From contig NZ_JARYGY010000007.1 of the NCBI RefSeq assembly GCF_029906345.1, forward strand, positions 62,001 through 126,000: DNA of 64,000 bases, in the 5' to 3' direction. This DNA comes from Aquimarina mycalae. Lineage in GTDB: Bacteria > Bacteroidota > Bacteroidia > Flavobacteriales > Flavobacteriaceae. Within the stretch, counting starts at the first letter, position 1. Each line of letters begins with the position of its first letter. This document shows, in pieces, positions 54,814 to 62,754 of the stretch. A model generated the notes under the pieces. It was not told the DNA's origin. It saw only the letters and a list, made by a program, of their open reading frames with translations, and did no database searches. The translations under genes were made by a program, and so were the position numbers.

Positions 54814-55503
54814 ATGATTGTTTTTCAACACCCAATGGATAATGGTCCGATTTATCGGGAAACTATTATGGGGAGATTGCCTGTAGAGCCATTTAATACC
54901 GTGAGTAATCTAATTTTTTTAATCATAATCATTTATTTCTCTATACGAGTATATAAAAATCCAAAGCAACACTTGTTTTTAGCGTTTAGTTTACCAGTTT
55001 TGGCAATTGGTTTTATTGGAGGCACTTTATTTCATGGTACCAGAAGTCATCAAATATGGTTGTTTATGGATTGGGTGCCAATAATGATATTATGTTTGTC
55101 TGCTGTTTTTTATTTCATTTTTAAATTATACAGAATTTGGTGGAAAAGAGTATTGGCATTTATCCTGATTTTTGGAGTTTCTTTTGCAGTAAGAATGTTG
55201 CCAATTCCACCAACCATAAGAATTTCATTGGGATACATAATTACTGCAGTTACAGTTTTGCTGCCGATTATCTTATATCTTATAAAAACAAAAGGGAAAA
55301 ATAAAGAAATGATTATGCTAGCCTTTGTGTTTTTTGCTATTGCAGTAAGTTTTAGGAGTGCAGATAAGTTTTGGAACACTAATATCTTATATATGGGTAC
55401 CCATTGGTTATGGCATGTATTCGGAGGAATATCAGTTTTCTTTTTGATGCTATATACCTATAGAGATAACCTAAAACAAAAGAAAATCCTTTCTGAAAGG
55501 TGA
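54814..55503 (+). CDS. Seven-TM membrane protein resembling CREST-superfamily hydrolases
   Basis: A 229-residue protein with about seven TM helices. Conserved-looking polar residues lie in the membrane regions: [11 protein letters not shown] (about 26-36), [21 protein letters not shown] (about 68-89, H and D) and [11 protein letters not shown] (about 200-210, HxxxH). This E/N-S..H..D..HxxxH arrangement is that of the CREST superfamily (alkaline ceramidase, PAQR, Per1), whose members are zinc-dependent intramembrane lipid amidases. Flavobacteria make sphingolipid-like and sulphonolipid amides, so a lipid-amidase role is plausible but inferred. Confidence 0.6.
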   Translation: MIVFQHPMDNGPIYRETIMGRLPVEPFNTVSNLIFLIIIIYFSIRVYKNPKQHLFLAFSLPVLAIGFIGGTLFHGTRSHQIWLFMDWVPIMILCLSAVFYFIFKLYRIWWKRVLAFILIFGVSFAVRMLPIPPTIRISLGYIITAVTVLLPIILYLIKTKGKNKEMIMLAFVFFAIAVSFRSADKFWNTNILYMGTHWLWHVFGGISVFFLMLYTYRDNLKQKKILSER

Positions 55504-55547
55504 TTTTTCTAGAAATAACACATTTTATTACCTAAAAGGACACATTT

Positions 55548-55591
55548 TTGTACACACATGTACACTTTTATGTGTACAAATCTTAAATTTG
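55548..55591 (+). promoter_or_regulatory. pheS promoter with three TGTACA boxes
   Basis: TGTACA occurs at 55549, 55559 and 55573; the outer two lie in a perfect inverted repeat TTGTACACA/TGTGTACAA (55548-55556 and 55571-55579). A consensus -7 box TAAATTTG follows at 55584-55591. There is no TTG at the -33 position; the boxes occupy it, as expected for a repressor or activator site. Confidence 0.6.
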
Positions 55592-55612
55592 CCCTCTATT
55601 AAGAAAAAGATC

Positions 55613-56632
55613 ATGATCGATAAGATTAAAGAATATATCTCAGAAGTTGAGGATTTCACGGCAAAGACCAAAGAAGAAGTTGAAGCATTCAGAATAAAAT
55701 TTTCTGGTAAAAAAGGATTGGTTAATGATTTTTTTACAGAATTCAGAAATATTGCGAATGATCAGAAGAAAGAATTTGGTCAAGCCATAAATGCACTAAA
55801 AGTCGCTGCCGAAGAAAAGGTAAAGGCATTAAAAGATGAGCTAGAATCCAAAGATGAAGAAAAAGGAGCTTATGGAGATTTAACACGTCCATCAGAACCA
55901 ATTACGCTAGGATCTCGCCATCCAATTTCTTTAGTAAAAAATCAAATTATCGATATTTTTTCGCGTATTGGATTTAATGTAAGCGAAGGACCAGAAATTG
56001 AAGATGACTGGCATAATTTTACAGCACTTAATTTACCAGAATATCACCCAGCACGTGATATGCAGGATACCTTTTTTATCCAAACAGATCCTGATATTTT
56101 ATTACGTACCCATACATCTTCTGTACAGGTAAGATATATGGAAGAAAATAAACCTCCGATCAGAACAATTTCTCCAGGAAGAGTATATCGTAATGAAGCA
56201 ATCTCTGCCAGATCACATTGTTTCTTTCATCAGGTAGAAGGATTATATATTGACAAGGATGTTTCATTTGCAGATCTAAAACAAACCTTACAGTATTTTA
56301 CTACAGAAATGTTCGGGAAGTCTAAAATTAGATTACGCCCTTCTTATTTCCCGTTTACAGAGCCAAGTGCTGAGGTAGACGTGTATTGGGGATTAGAAAC
56401 CGAAACAGACTATAAAATGACCAAAGGAACTGGTTGGTTAGAAATAATGGGATGCGGAATGGTAGACCCTAATGTATTAAAGAATTGTAATATAGATCCA
56501 GAAGAGTATAGTGGATTTGCATTTGGTATGGGAATTGACCGTATAGCACTTTTGTTATATGGAATTTCTGATATTAGAATGCTAAGTGAAAATGATGTGC
56601 GTTTTCTAGAACAATTTAAGTCAGCATTATAA
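55613..56632 (+). CDS. pheS: Phenylalanine-tRNA ligase, alpha subunit
   Basis: Starting at the ATG at 55613 (339 residues, the usual size). N-terminal coiled-coil tRNA-binding arm (1-85), then the class II catalytic core: motif 1 near [40 protein letters not shown], motif 2 around [19 protein letters not shown] and motif 3 [17 protein letters not shown]. Charges tRNA-Phe together with PheT, which is not in the window. Preceded by a distinctive operator region. Confidence 0.97.
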   Translation: MIDKIKEYISEVEDFTAKTKEEVEAFRIKFSGKKGLVNDFFTEFRNIANDQKKEFGQAINALKVAAEEKVKALKDELESKDEEKGAYGDLTRPSEPITLGSRHPISLVKNQIIDIFSRIGFNVSEGPEIEDDWHNFTALNLPEYHPARDMQDTFFIQTDPDILLRTHTSSVQVRYMEENKPPIRTISPGRVYRNEAISARSHCFFHQVEGLYIDKDVSFADLKQTLQYFTTEMFGKSKIRLRPSYFPFTEPSAEVDVYWGLETETDYKMTKGTGWLEIMGCGMVDPNVLKNCNIDPEEYSGFAFGMGIDRIALLLYGISDIRMLSENDVRFLEQFKSAL

Positions 56633-56633
56633 A

Positions 56634-57029
56634 TTGAAGAAAGATATAGAAATACCTGTTGTAGAGAATGTTCATATCGCAGTAGTCAAAGAATGGAATG
56701 AGGAGTTTGGCGGGCACGATTGGAACTCTTACATCATTAATGATCAAGAAATACCTATCGAAATGGTTTTTGTTGTTACTAAAGGCTATGATACCGAAAG
56801 AAAAACTTCTTTACTTAGACATGGTATCGGAACGATTAATGCCAAATCTTCTGCTAAAATTGAAATGATTCAAGAAGAGTTATTTGCGATGAATAATGAA
56901 TTTTCTGTCTCATTCTTTGCAGAAGGAAAGCTATTTGATAAAAAATATCTTTTTAGAAAAAACTCCATCAACGAAAATGCTTTTCGTGATCTACCAGTAA
57001 TGAAACAACGAGGAGTATTGGTTTCATAA
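56634..57029 (+). CDS. Conserved small protein downstream of pheS, unknown function
   Basis: A 131-residue soluble protein with a TTG start one base after the pheS stop, hence translationally coupled. Sequence marks are VKEWNEEFGGHDWNSYIIN, EMVFVVTKGYD, LLRHGIGTINAKSSAKIEMI. The pattern looks like a compact alpha/beta domain found in Flavobacteria at this position. No function assigned. Confidence 0.75.
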   Translation: MKKDIEIPVVENVHIAVVKEWNEEFGGHDWNSYIINDQEIPIEMVFVVTKGYDTERKTSLLRHGIGTINAKSSAKIEMIQEELFAMNNEFSVSFFAEGKLFDKKYLFRKNSINENAFRDLPVMKQRGVLVS

Positions 57030-57140
57030 ACTTCATCTCAAGTTAAATAACTTGCACAAAAACAGGTTAATACCCCGTTACTTACATCTAAAATGATGCT
57101 ACTTTAGCCTCATGTTTCCAGATTTTAAAATATAATCAAC

Positions 57141-57237
57141 AACAGCTTTTTGAAATAACAAAAAACAAAGAGCTGTTACATCATATATCCCCTAAACGAT
57201 TGGAGTGCCAACGACCAATTGTAATGGGGATTTTTTA
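57141..57237 (+). promoter_or_regulatory. Leader with terminator-shaped hairpin before the 57257 lipoprotein gene
   Basis: A first hairpin pairs AACAGCTTTTTG with CAAAGAGCTGTT (57141-57177). A second, ATCCCC...GGGGAT (57187-57131 arm positions 57187-57192 and 57226-57231) with inner ATTGG/CCAAT, runs into TTTTTT and ends only about 20 bases before the ATG. A promoter-like TACTTTAG lies at 57100. This is the shape of a transcription attenuator. Confidence 0.5.
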
Positions 57238-57256
57238 ATCTTAAAACCTAAATATT

Positions 57257-57880
57257 ATGAAAAAAGTAGTTTTTTTAGCCGCAGTAATTACATTAAGTGT
57301 GTTCTGTGCATGTGAGAGAGAAACGGTAGACAATACCATTGTTGAAGAATCAATTGATTGGAACACCAATACGTTAGATGAAACCGATGGAAAAGCCAAT
57401 TGGGGGAGATGTTATTATTATGTTAGGAAAGGGCTGAAGTTTGGAGGAACATGTTACTCACAGTTTATAGGAATATGTGACGTATATAGAATATGTATAC
57501 CTGAACTAGTTTTTGATCCATGTCAATTTGTTCCTTGTTGGATTGATATTTTTGATCCGTGGATCATTTATGAAAAGATTGATCCCAGAGAGTTTATTTC
57601 TTTTAGAGATAAACTAGATTTAAAAATAGACCCTAGAGAAAATGTATTTCCATTTGCGCTTAATGAAGGGATCGCAGGATTACAGTTTTATCAAGACGAA
57701 GGCTTTTTAAGAGATAATACCTTTAACCTGGAAGAAGATCTTATATTGGATGCCGAAACTTCAAAAGAGCTTGGACTACACGGAAATGTAATAAAAGCTG
57801 GGAAGTATCCTGTTATTATTAATGAAAGAAATAAAACTTTTAATGCTATTCTAGCTGTAGAAAAGGGCTTTGAGCGTTAG
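57257..57880 (+). CDS. Cys-containing exported protein, paralogue of the 60026 lipoprotein
   Basis: A 207-residue protein with a signal (MKKVVFLAAVITLSVFCAC; lipobox-like FCAC). Residues 45-95 are rich in Cys and aromatics (GRCYYY, GTCYSQFIGICDVYRICIPE), followed by FDPCQFVPCWIDIFDPWI and IDPREFISFRD, and a C-terminal module LGLHGNVIKAGKYPVIIN. The block DPCQxVPC...DPW...IDPREFxSFxD and the C-terminal module recur in the 60026 protein. I do not know the family. It precedes blaR1 in convergent orientation. Confidence 0.75.
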   Translation: MKKVVFLAAVITLSVFCACERETVDNTIVEESIDWNTNTLDETDGKANWGRCYYYVRKGLKFGGTCYSQFIGICDVYRICIPELVFDPCQFVPCWIDIFDPWIIYEKIDPREFISFRDKLDLKIDPRENVFPFALNEGIAGLQFYQDEGFLRDNTFNLEEDLILDAETSKELGLHGNVIKAGKYPVIINERNKTFNAILAVEKGFER

Positions 57881-57902
57881 TTCAGTTAGTGTTGGCATGT
57901 AA

Positions 57903-57938
57903 AAGAGGCTGTTAAGAATTCATTCTTAACAGCCTCTT
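57903..57938. terminator. Bidirectional terminator
   Basis: A 17-base-pair stem, AAGAGGCTGTTAAGAAT with its exact complement, around a TC loop, between the convergent lipoprotein and blaR1 genes. Confidence 0.9.
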
Positions 57939-57959
57939 ACTATTTTTATAGTATGGTTC

Positions 57960-59408
57960 TTATTCCTTTAATTCAAATACAATAGGCAAAGAATATTGAA
58001 CATTAACATTGACACCATTTTGTGATCCTGGTATCATTTCAGGCAATAGATTGATAACTCGTTTAGCTTCTTTTTCTAAATCTGGATGAGGTGCTCTTGA
58101 TTGTACACCGACAATTTTACCTGTATTATCAATTTTAAATCTTACATAAATTCTTTGTTGTCCATTTAATCCAAGATCCTCTCCGATTTTGGTGTTAAAT
58201 TGCTTAGCCACATGTTGAGATATTTTCTGTGAAAAACACTTTTTTGTCTCTTCTCGTGATAAGTCTTCACATCCTTGAAATACAGGAACATTTTCTATAA
58301 CACCAAATGGGATTTCTGCATCTGCAACTACATCCTTAAAAAATGGTTCAGAAAAACCGTTTTCGGTAGTTAATAATAATAGTCCTTTTAATGCTTTTCT
58401 TTCTTCTTCAGTCATTTCCCCTTTTGCAGCGATAGATTCCTTTAACTCAGCAATATTATTTAGAATCGTACTTTGAGATTTTGATTTATTATCTGAGTCG
58501 TTTACTAACTGGGCATTAGCGTCTTCAGTACAGGAAGTATACACTAACATCATACAGACCACAGGTACTAATAATAGATACTTTAATTGAAAGATTTTTT
58601 TTGATTTTGATTTTTGTAACATAACAAGTCGATTTTTGATTAATGAATGGTTAAAAAATGTATTAATAAATGAAATTTTCTCTGTTTGAAAAACCTGAGA
58701 TAAAAGATTCTGATAGTATTCTTTTTTGCTTGTTTCTGAAATAGCTTTGGCATCTGCAATATATTCCTGAAGCATTGCCACTCTGTTTTGATATATATAG
58801 ATTAGTGGATTAAACCAGAACAGAATGCGCAATAGTTCAAAGAAAATAAGATCCAGTGAGTGATATTCTCTTACATGAATTTTTTCGTGTAGTAGAACAT
58901 TGGTTTTTTTGATTTCTGAAAGATTATTTCCGATGTAAATCGTATTGAAAAAAGAAAATGCAGTAGTGGTGTTAGGTAATGAAATAAGGGTAATGTTTTT
59001 TGCTTGGATTTTGGTTCCAGACCTTTTTAATTTGAATATTTTAAAGACTTTATAAAGAAATAAAAATAGGCTTGCAGCGATTCCTATGTACCATAAGTAC
59101 CCAAAAACGGGTATCAAAGTAATGTAATTAGATACTTGGCTTTCAGAGCCTATTACAACTTCAGGTAAAAGATGAAGTTGCATAGGAGAATTCGTAATAA
59201 GTACTTCTGGCAATTGTATACTGTAAGCTGTAGGAATATGTTGTCTTATGAAATCCAAACGAATAAGAGGAAGCAAAAAACTTAGAACGGGCGTTATCAA
59301 AAGATACACTCGATTCCAATTAAAAAAAGTTTCCTTTTTAAGAAATAGGTCATAGGTTACTAAAAAAAGTAGTTGAAATGCTATGATTTGTAGGATATAA
59401 TGTATCAT
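57960..59408 (-). CDS. blaR1: BlaR1-type M56 metallopeptidase sensor with TonB-like C-terminus
   Basis: A 482-residue membrane sensor: TM helices about 5-20, 33-50, 96-118 and 275-292, with the zinc protease site H174-E-K-I-H178 in LLHEKIHVREYHS on a cytoplasmic loop, and ALAQEYIADAKA-like EYIADAKAIS downstream. The extracytoplasmic part is not a penicillin-binding domain but ends in a TonB C-terminal-like fold (VYVRFKIDNTGKIVGV region, PEMIPGSQNGVNVNV). On stimulation it should cleave the BlaI-type repressor. It starts two bases after blaI ends. The ligand is unknown; no beta-lactamase is nearby. Confidence 0.88.
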   Translation of the reverse strand: MIHYILQIIAFQLLFLVTYDLFLKKETFFNWNRVYLLITPVLSFLLPLIRLDFIRQHIPTAYSIQLPEVLITNSPMQLHLLPEVVIGSESQVSNYITLIPVFGYLWYIGIAASLFLFLYKVFKIFKLKRSGTKIQAKNITLISLPNTTTAFSFFNTIYIGNNLSEIKKTNVLLHEKIHVREYHSLDLIFFELLRILFWFNPLIYIYQNRVAMLQEYIADAKAISETSKKEYYQNLLSQVFQTEKISFINTFFNHSLIKNRLVMLQKSKSKKIFQLKYLLLVPVVCMMLVYTSCTEDANAQLVNDSDNKSKSQSTILNNIAELKESIAAKGEMTEEERKALKGLLLLTTENGFSEPFFKDVVADAEIPFGVIENVPVFQGCEDLSREETKKCFSQKISQHVAKQFNTKIGEDLGLNGQQRIYVRFKIDNTGKIVGVQSRAPHPDLEKEAKRVINLLPEMIPGSQNGVNVNVQYSLPIVFELKE

Positions 59409-59410
59409 AA

Positions 59411-59773
59411 TTATTCTTCTTCTTTATTAATTTCTCTCATAGCTGCTTCCATTTCTGAAATACTAATATCATTTTTCTTCATAAAAAAGGAAACCATACT
59501 CTTAAAAGATCCTTGAAAGTATCCATCAATCAACTTGTTGATGCTTTGATTGCTATATTCTGTTTTTTGAACTAGCGGAATGTAGATATGGATTCTTCCT
59601 TCTTTCCTATAGTTTACAAAACCTTTATCTTCTAATATTCTAACTATGGTAGAAACAGTATTGTATGCGGGTTTTGGTTCTGGTAACTGTTCAAGTATCG
59701 AAACAACACTTCCTTCTTGCAGATTCCAGAGGATTTTCATGATGTCTTCTTCGGCTTTAGTAAGTTGCTTCAT
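59411..59773 (-). CDS. blaI: BlaI/MecI-type repressor
   Basis: A 120-residue winged-helix repressor: LTKAEEDIMKILWNLQEGSV (4-23), recognition region PAYNTVSTIVRILEDKGFV, then the dimerisation helices. It forms an operon with blaR1. Two perfect AAACTAAA-N2-TTTAGTTT dyads lie in its promoter region, so autoregulation is very likely. The 60026 lipoprotein gene is divergent from it and may share the operators. Confidence 0.93.
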   Translation of the reverse strand: MKQLTKAEEDIMKILWNLQEGSVVSILEQLPEPKPAYNTVSTIVRILEDKGFVNYRKEGRIHIYIPLVQKTEYSNQSINKLIDGYFQGSFKSMVSFFMKKNDISISEMEAAMREINKEEE

Positions 59774-59799
59774 AGTACGCTATTGTGGTTTTTATTTTC

Positions 59800-59867
59800 A
59801 AACTAAACATTTAGTTTCAGATTGCTAATATAAACTAAATTTTTAGTTTGAACTATTTTTTTAGTTT
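59800..59867. promoter_or_regulatory. BlaI operator array
   Basis: Perfect dyads AAACTAAA-CA-TTTAGTTT (59800-59817) and AAACTAAA-TT-TTTAGTTT (59832-59849), 32 bp centre to centre, and a half-decayed third copy at 59850-59867. They lie 27-94 bases upstream of blaI, in the gap shared with the divergent 60026 gene. Confidence 0.8.
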
Positions 59868-59936
59868 TAAATTTTACAAAAAAGAAATTCTGTAGTCAAA
59901 ATGTTTACCAGTTTATAAAAAAGTACACTAATTACT

Positions 59937-60000
59937 AAAGAACCTCAGTAGGCCACAGTTAGTAATAACTGAATAATGGTCTTAGGGGTTCTTTTTTATT
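59937..60000 (+). promoter_or_regulatory. Leader with nested terminator-shaped hairpin before the 60026 lipoprotein gene
   Basis: Outer stem AAAGAACCTC/GGGGTTCTTT (59937-59946, 59985-59994), middle GGCCA/TGGTC (59951-59955, 59977-59981) and inner CAGTTA-GTAA-TAACTG (59956-59971), ending in a long T-run. The ATG follows about 25 bases later. After the hairpin, TTAACTTTTAAAACC resembles TTAATCTTAAAACC at the same place before 57257. Confidence 0.6.
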
Positions 60001-60025
60001 TTTTAACTTTTAAAACCATGTAATC

Positions 60026-60730
60026 ATGAAAAAACAATCATTAGTAATTATTGGGGCAATGCTAATTTCTTTGTTAGCCTGTCAAAAAGAAGATGTAACA
60101 GAAGAAGTAGTACATCCAGAAGCGATTTTAGAGGGACAAGATACCGATATACAAACAAAAGCATCGGGAGAATTCTGTAGGTTTACACTTCAGTTTAATG
60201 CCAAGAGTGTTCTGGATCCTGTTACTGGAAAACAGATTTGCCAATTCGATCCAGGTAATATTTGTGCTATTGTAGAATGTATTCCTGATCCGAACATTAT
60301 TTTCGAATTACCACCTATTATTTGGGATCCTTGTCAAATTGTTCCGTGTGGTCTTGATTTTATAGATCCTTGGATTCTTACAGAGAGAATCGATCCAAGA
60401 GAATTTAGATCTTTTAAAGATTTTTATGAATTGAAATTGGATCAGAGAACACAGGCGATTCCATTTGCTATGAACGAAAACTTATTAGGAATTCAATTTT
60501 ATCAACAACCGCAGCCACAACCAAGTATATATGGTAATGAAATACTTCAGGAAGACGGTATGGTTGAATCTGGTATATTTTATCTCGAAAACAAGATTGT
60601 TCTAGAGCACGAAGTTGCCAAGAAACTAGGTTTAAGAGGAAATGTTATTAAACCAGGAAAATATCCTATTGTTTTTAACAAAGAGAATAAAACTCATAAT
60701 CTATTAGTAGTGGTAGAAAATGGATTTTAG
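60026..60730 (+). CDS. Cys-containing lipoprotein, paralogue of the 57257 protein
   Basis: A 234-residue lipoprotein (signal MKKQSLVIIGAMLISLLAC, lipobox LLAC). It shares with the 57257 protein the block DPCQIVPCGLDFIDPWI, IDPREFRSFKDF, IPFAMNENLLGIQFYQ and the end LGLRGNVIKPGKYPIVFN. Extra features are a QPQPQPS linker and additional cysteines in the N-terminal third. It is divergent from blaI across 250 bp that contain the blaI operators and its own long leader hairpin. Function unknown. Confidence 0.78.
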   Translation: MKKQSLVIIGAMLISLLACQKEDVTEEVVHPEAILEGQDTDIQTKASGEFCRFTLQFNAKSVLDPVTGKQICQFDPGNICAIVECIPDPNIIFELPPIIWDPCQIVPCGLDFIDPWILTERIDPREFRSFKDFYELKLDQRTQAIPFAMNENLLGIQFYQQPQPQPSIYGNEILQEDGMVESGIFYLENKIVLEHEVAKKLGLRGNVIKPGKYPIVFNKENKTHNLLVVVENGF

Positions 60731-60748
60731 TATTCACTAAGTTCTAAG

Positions 60749-60786
60749 AACAAAGCCAGTTTTTTAATTAAAAAACTGGCTTTGTT
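60749..60786. terminator. Bidirectional terminator
   Basis: A perfect 38-base palindrome, each arm AACAAAGCCAGTTTTTTAA or its complement, between the convergent lipoprotein and trpS genes. Confidence 0.92.
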
Positions 60787-60829
60787 TTATTAGAATATTA
60801 TATCAACAAGTTGGAGTATACTACTGTAA

Positions 60830-61798
60830 TTAGTACCCAACTTTTTCACGTACTCTAGAAAGTACTCTGTTTGCAACTTCAGATGCTTTTTTGGCACCAA
60901 TAGCCAATGCTTTATCTATTTCATTTAGATTAGACATATAATAATTATAGCGTTCACGTTCTACAGAGAACTTATCGATCAATACTTCATATAGTGCTTG
61001 TTTCGCATGTCCATAACCGTAATTTCCACCTTTATAATTTGCACGCATCTCAGACAATTGATCTTCTGTCGCCACAAGTTGATATAATGCAAATACATTA
61101 CAAGTATCAGGATCTTTGGGATCTTCCATAGGTATACTATCCGTTTGGATAGACATAATATCCTTACGCAGCTTTTTATCTGGTAAAAACAAGTTGATAG
61201 TATTGCCTTTGGATTTACTCATTTTAGCACCATCAGTTCCTGGGACATACATCGTTTCTTTTTGGAATTGAGCTTCTGGTAAAACAAACAATTCTCCTAC
61301 TTGATTGTGCATTCTTTCTGCTACATTTCGGGTCATCTCTATGTGCTGTTCCTGATCTTTTCCTACAGGTACAATTTCTGCATCATATAATAAGATATCT
61401 GCAGCCATTAGCATGGGATATGTAAATAATCCTGCATTGACATCTTCTAATCTATCTGCTTTATCTTTAAAAGAATGTGCTAAAGTTAATCGTTGGTATG
61501 GAAAGAAACAGTTAAGATACCAAGACAATTCAGTTACCTGAGGGATATCGCTTTGACGATAAAAAACTGTTTTTTCAATATCTAAACCAAAAGCCAGCCA
61601 GGTTGCAGCAGTAGAGTAAGTGTTTTCTCTTAGTGTTTTAGCATCCTTAATCTGTGTTAATGAATGCATATCTGCAATAAATAGGAAAGAATCATTTTCT
61701 GGCTGATTAGCCATCCTGATTGCCGGAATAATTGCTCCTAATAAGTTTCCTAAATGAGGGGTTCCTGTACTTTGGACTCCTGTTAGAATTCTTGCCAT
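60830..61798 (-). CDS. trpS: Tryptophan-tRNA ligase
   Basis: Starting at the ATG at 61798 (322 residues), giving MARILTGVQSTGTPHLGN with the class I HIGH-type motif HLGN at 15-18; a start 17 codons upstream would add a non-conserved tail. The second signature KMSKS is at 192-196. Charges tRNA-Trp in the cytoplasm. Divergent from plsC. Confidence 0.97.
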   Translation of the reverse strand: MARILTGVQSTGTPHLGNLLGAIIPAIRMANQPENDSFLFIADMHSLTQIKDAKTLRENTYSTAATWLAFGLDIEKTVFYRQSDIPQVTELSWYLNCFFPYQRLTLAHSFKDKADRLEDVNAGLFTYPMLMAADILLYDAEIVPVGKDQEQHIEMTRNVAERMHNQVGELFVLPEAQFQKETMYVPGTDGAKMSKSKGNTINLFLPDKKLRKDIMSIQTDSIPMEDPKDPDTCNVFALYQLVATEDQLSEMRANYKGGNYGYGHAKQALYEVLIDKFSVERERYNYYMSNLNEIDKALAIGAKKASEVANRVLSRVREKVGY

Positions 61799-61872
61799 AG
61801 TAATTTTATAGTTTCTGGCAAAGGTAATTTTTTTGTTCAGATAGCTCAAAGCAATTGCGTATTTTTGCGGCT

Positions 61873-62613
61873 ATGTTTATCATTAGATACATCTTGATTA
61901 TTTTATGGCGCATTTGGTTTTATATAATGATGGGTGTTCCTATAATTATTTTATTTCCTGTTTTGCTGGTATTAACATCAAGAGAGCAATGGTATTCACA
62001 ATTTTTTGTGGTAGCTAGATTATGGGCGGCGATTGTTTTATATGGTAGTGGTTTTCTTCCTAGAGTAAAAAAAGAAGAAAAAGTAGATAGGCATAAGAGC
62101 TATATGTTTGTAGCAAATCATACTTCAATGACGGATATTATGTTGATGTTGTATTGTGTGAAAAACCCTTTTGTATTTGTTGGAAAAAAAGAGTTAGCAA
62201 AGATTCCGATTTTTGGATTCTTTTATAAAAGAACCTGCATATTGGTGGATCGAAATAGTCAAAAAAGTAGGAAAGAAGTGTTTGATCGTGCTCAGGCAAG
62301 ATTACAAGATGGAACAAGTATCTGTATATTTCCTGAAGGAGGAGTTCCTGATGATGAATCTATTATCCTAGACGCTTTTAAAGATGGAGCCTTTAGATTG
62401 GCGATAGATCATCAAATACCAATATTGCCACTAACATTTCTTGATAACAAAAAACGATTTTCATATACTTTTTTTAGCGGAAGCCCAGGAAGGATGAGAG
62501 CTTTTGTACACAAAGCAATTTCAACTACAGGATTGACTCAAGATCATAAAAAAGCGTTGAATATGGAGGTGCGAAATGTTATTTTAGATAAACTGCAATC
62601 TAATCAGTTTTAA
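61873..62613 (+). CDS. plsC: 1-acyl-sn-glycerol-3-phosphate acyltransferase
   Basis: Starting at the ATG at 61873 (246 residues). The N-terminal TM helices (about 3-33) are followed by the acyltransferase motif I NHTSMTD (82-88, H83 and D88 catalytic), motif II around GKKELAKIPIFGFFYKR and motif III FPEGG (153-157). Makes phosphatidic acid at the inner membrane. The alternative TTG at 61855 adds six residues only. Confidence 0.93.
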   Translation: MFIIRYILIILWRIWFYIMMGVPIIILFPVLLVLTSREQWYSQFFVVARLWAAIVLYGSGFLPRVKKEEKVDRHKSYMFVANHTSMTDIMLMLYCVKNPFVFVGKKELAKIPIFGFFYKRTCILVDRNSQKSRKEVFDRAQARLQDGTSICIFPEGGVPDDESIILDAFKDGAFRLAIDHQIPILPLTFLDNKKRFSYTFFSGSPGRMRAFVHKAISTTGLTQDHKKALNMEVRNVILDKLQSNQF

Positions 62614-62629
62614 ACCACGTCTTTTTTAT

Positions 62630-62668
62630 AAAAAAACAAAAGCTGTTCCTCCCCAGAAACAGCCTTGT
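62630..62668 (-). terminator. Terminator of the beta-barrel gene
   Basis: Read on the minus strand, GGCTGTT and AACAGCT around a ten-base loop are followed by a long T-run. It lies about 90 bases beyond the stop at 62755. Confidence 0.6.
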
Positions 62669-62754
62669 CATCATTGCTTCCCTAGAGCAATAATTCAACC
62701 TAACCAACTATAATAACCTAAAACACATTTGGTTATTTTTCTTTTTCATTATTT

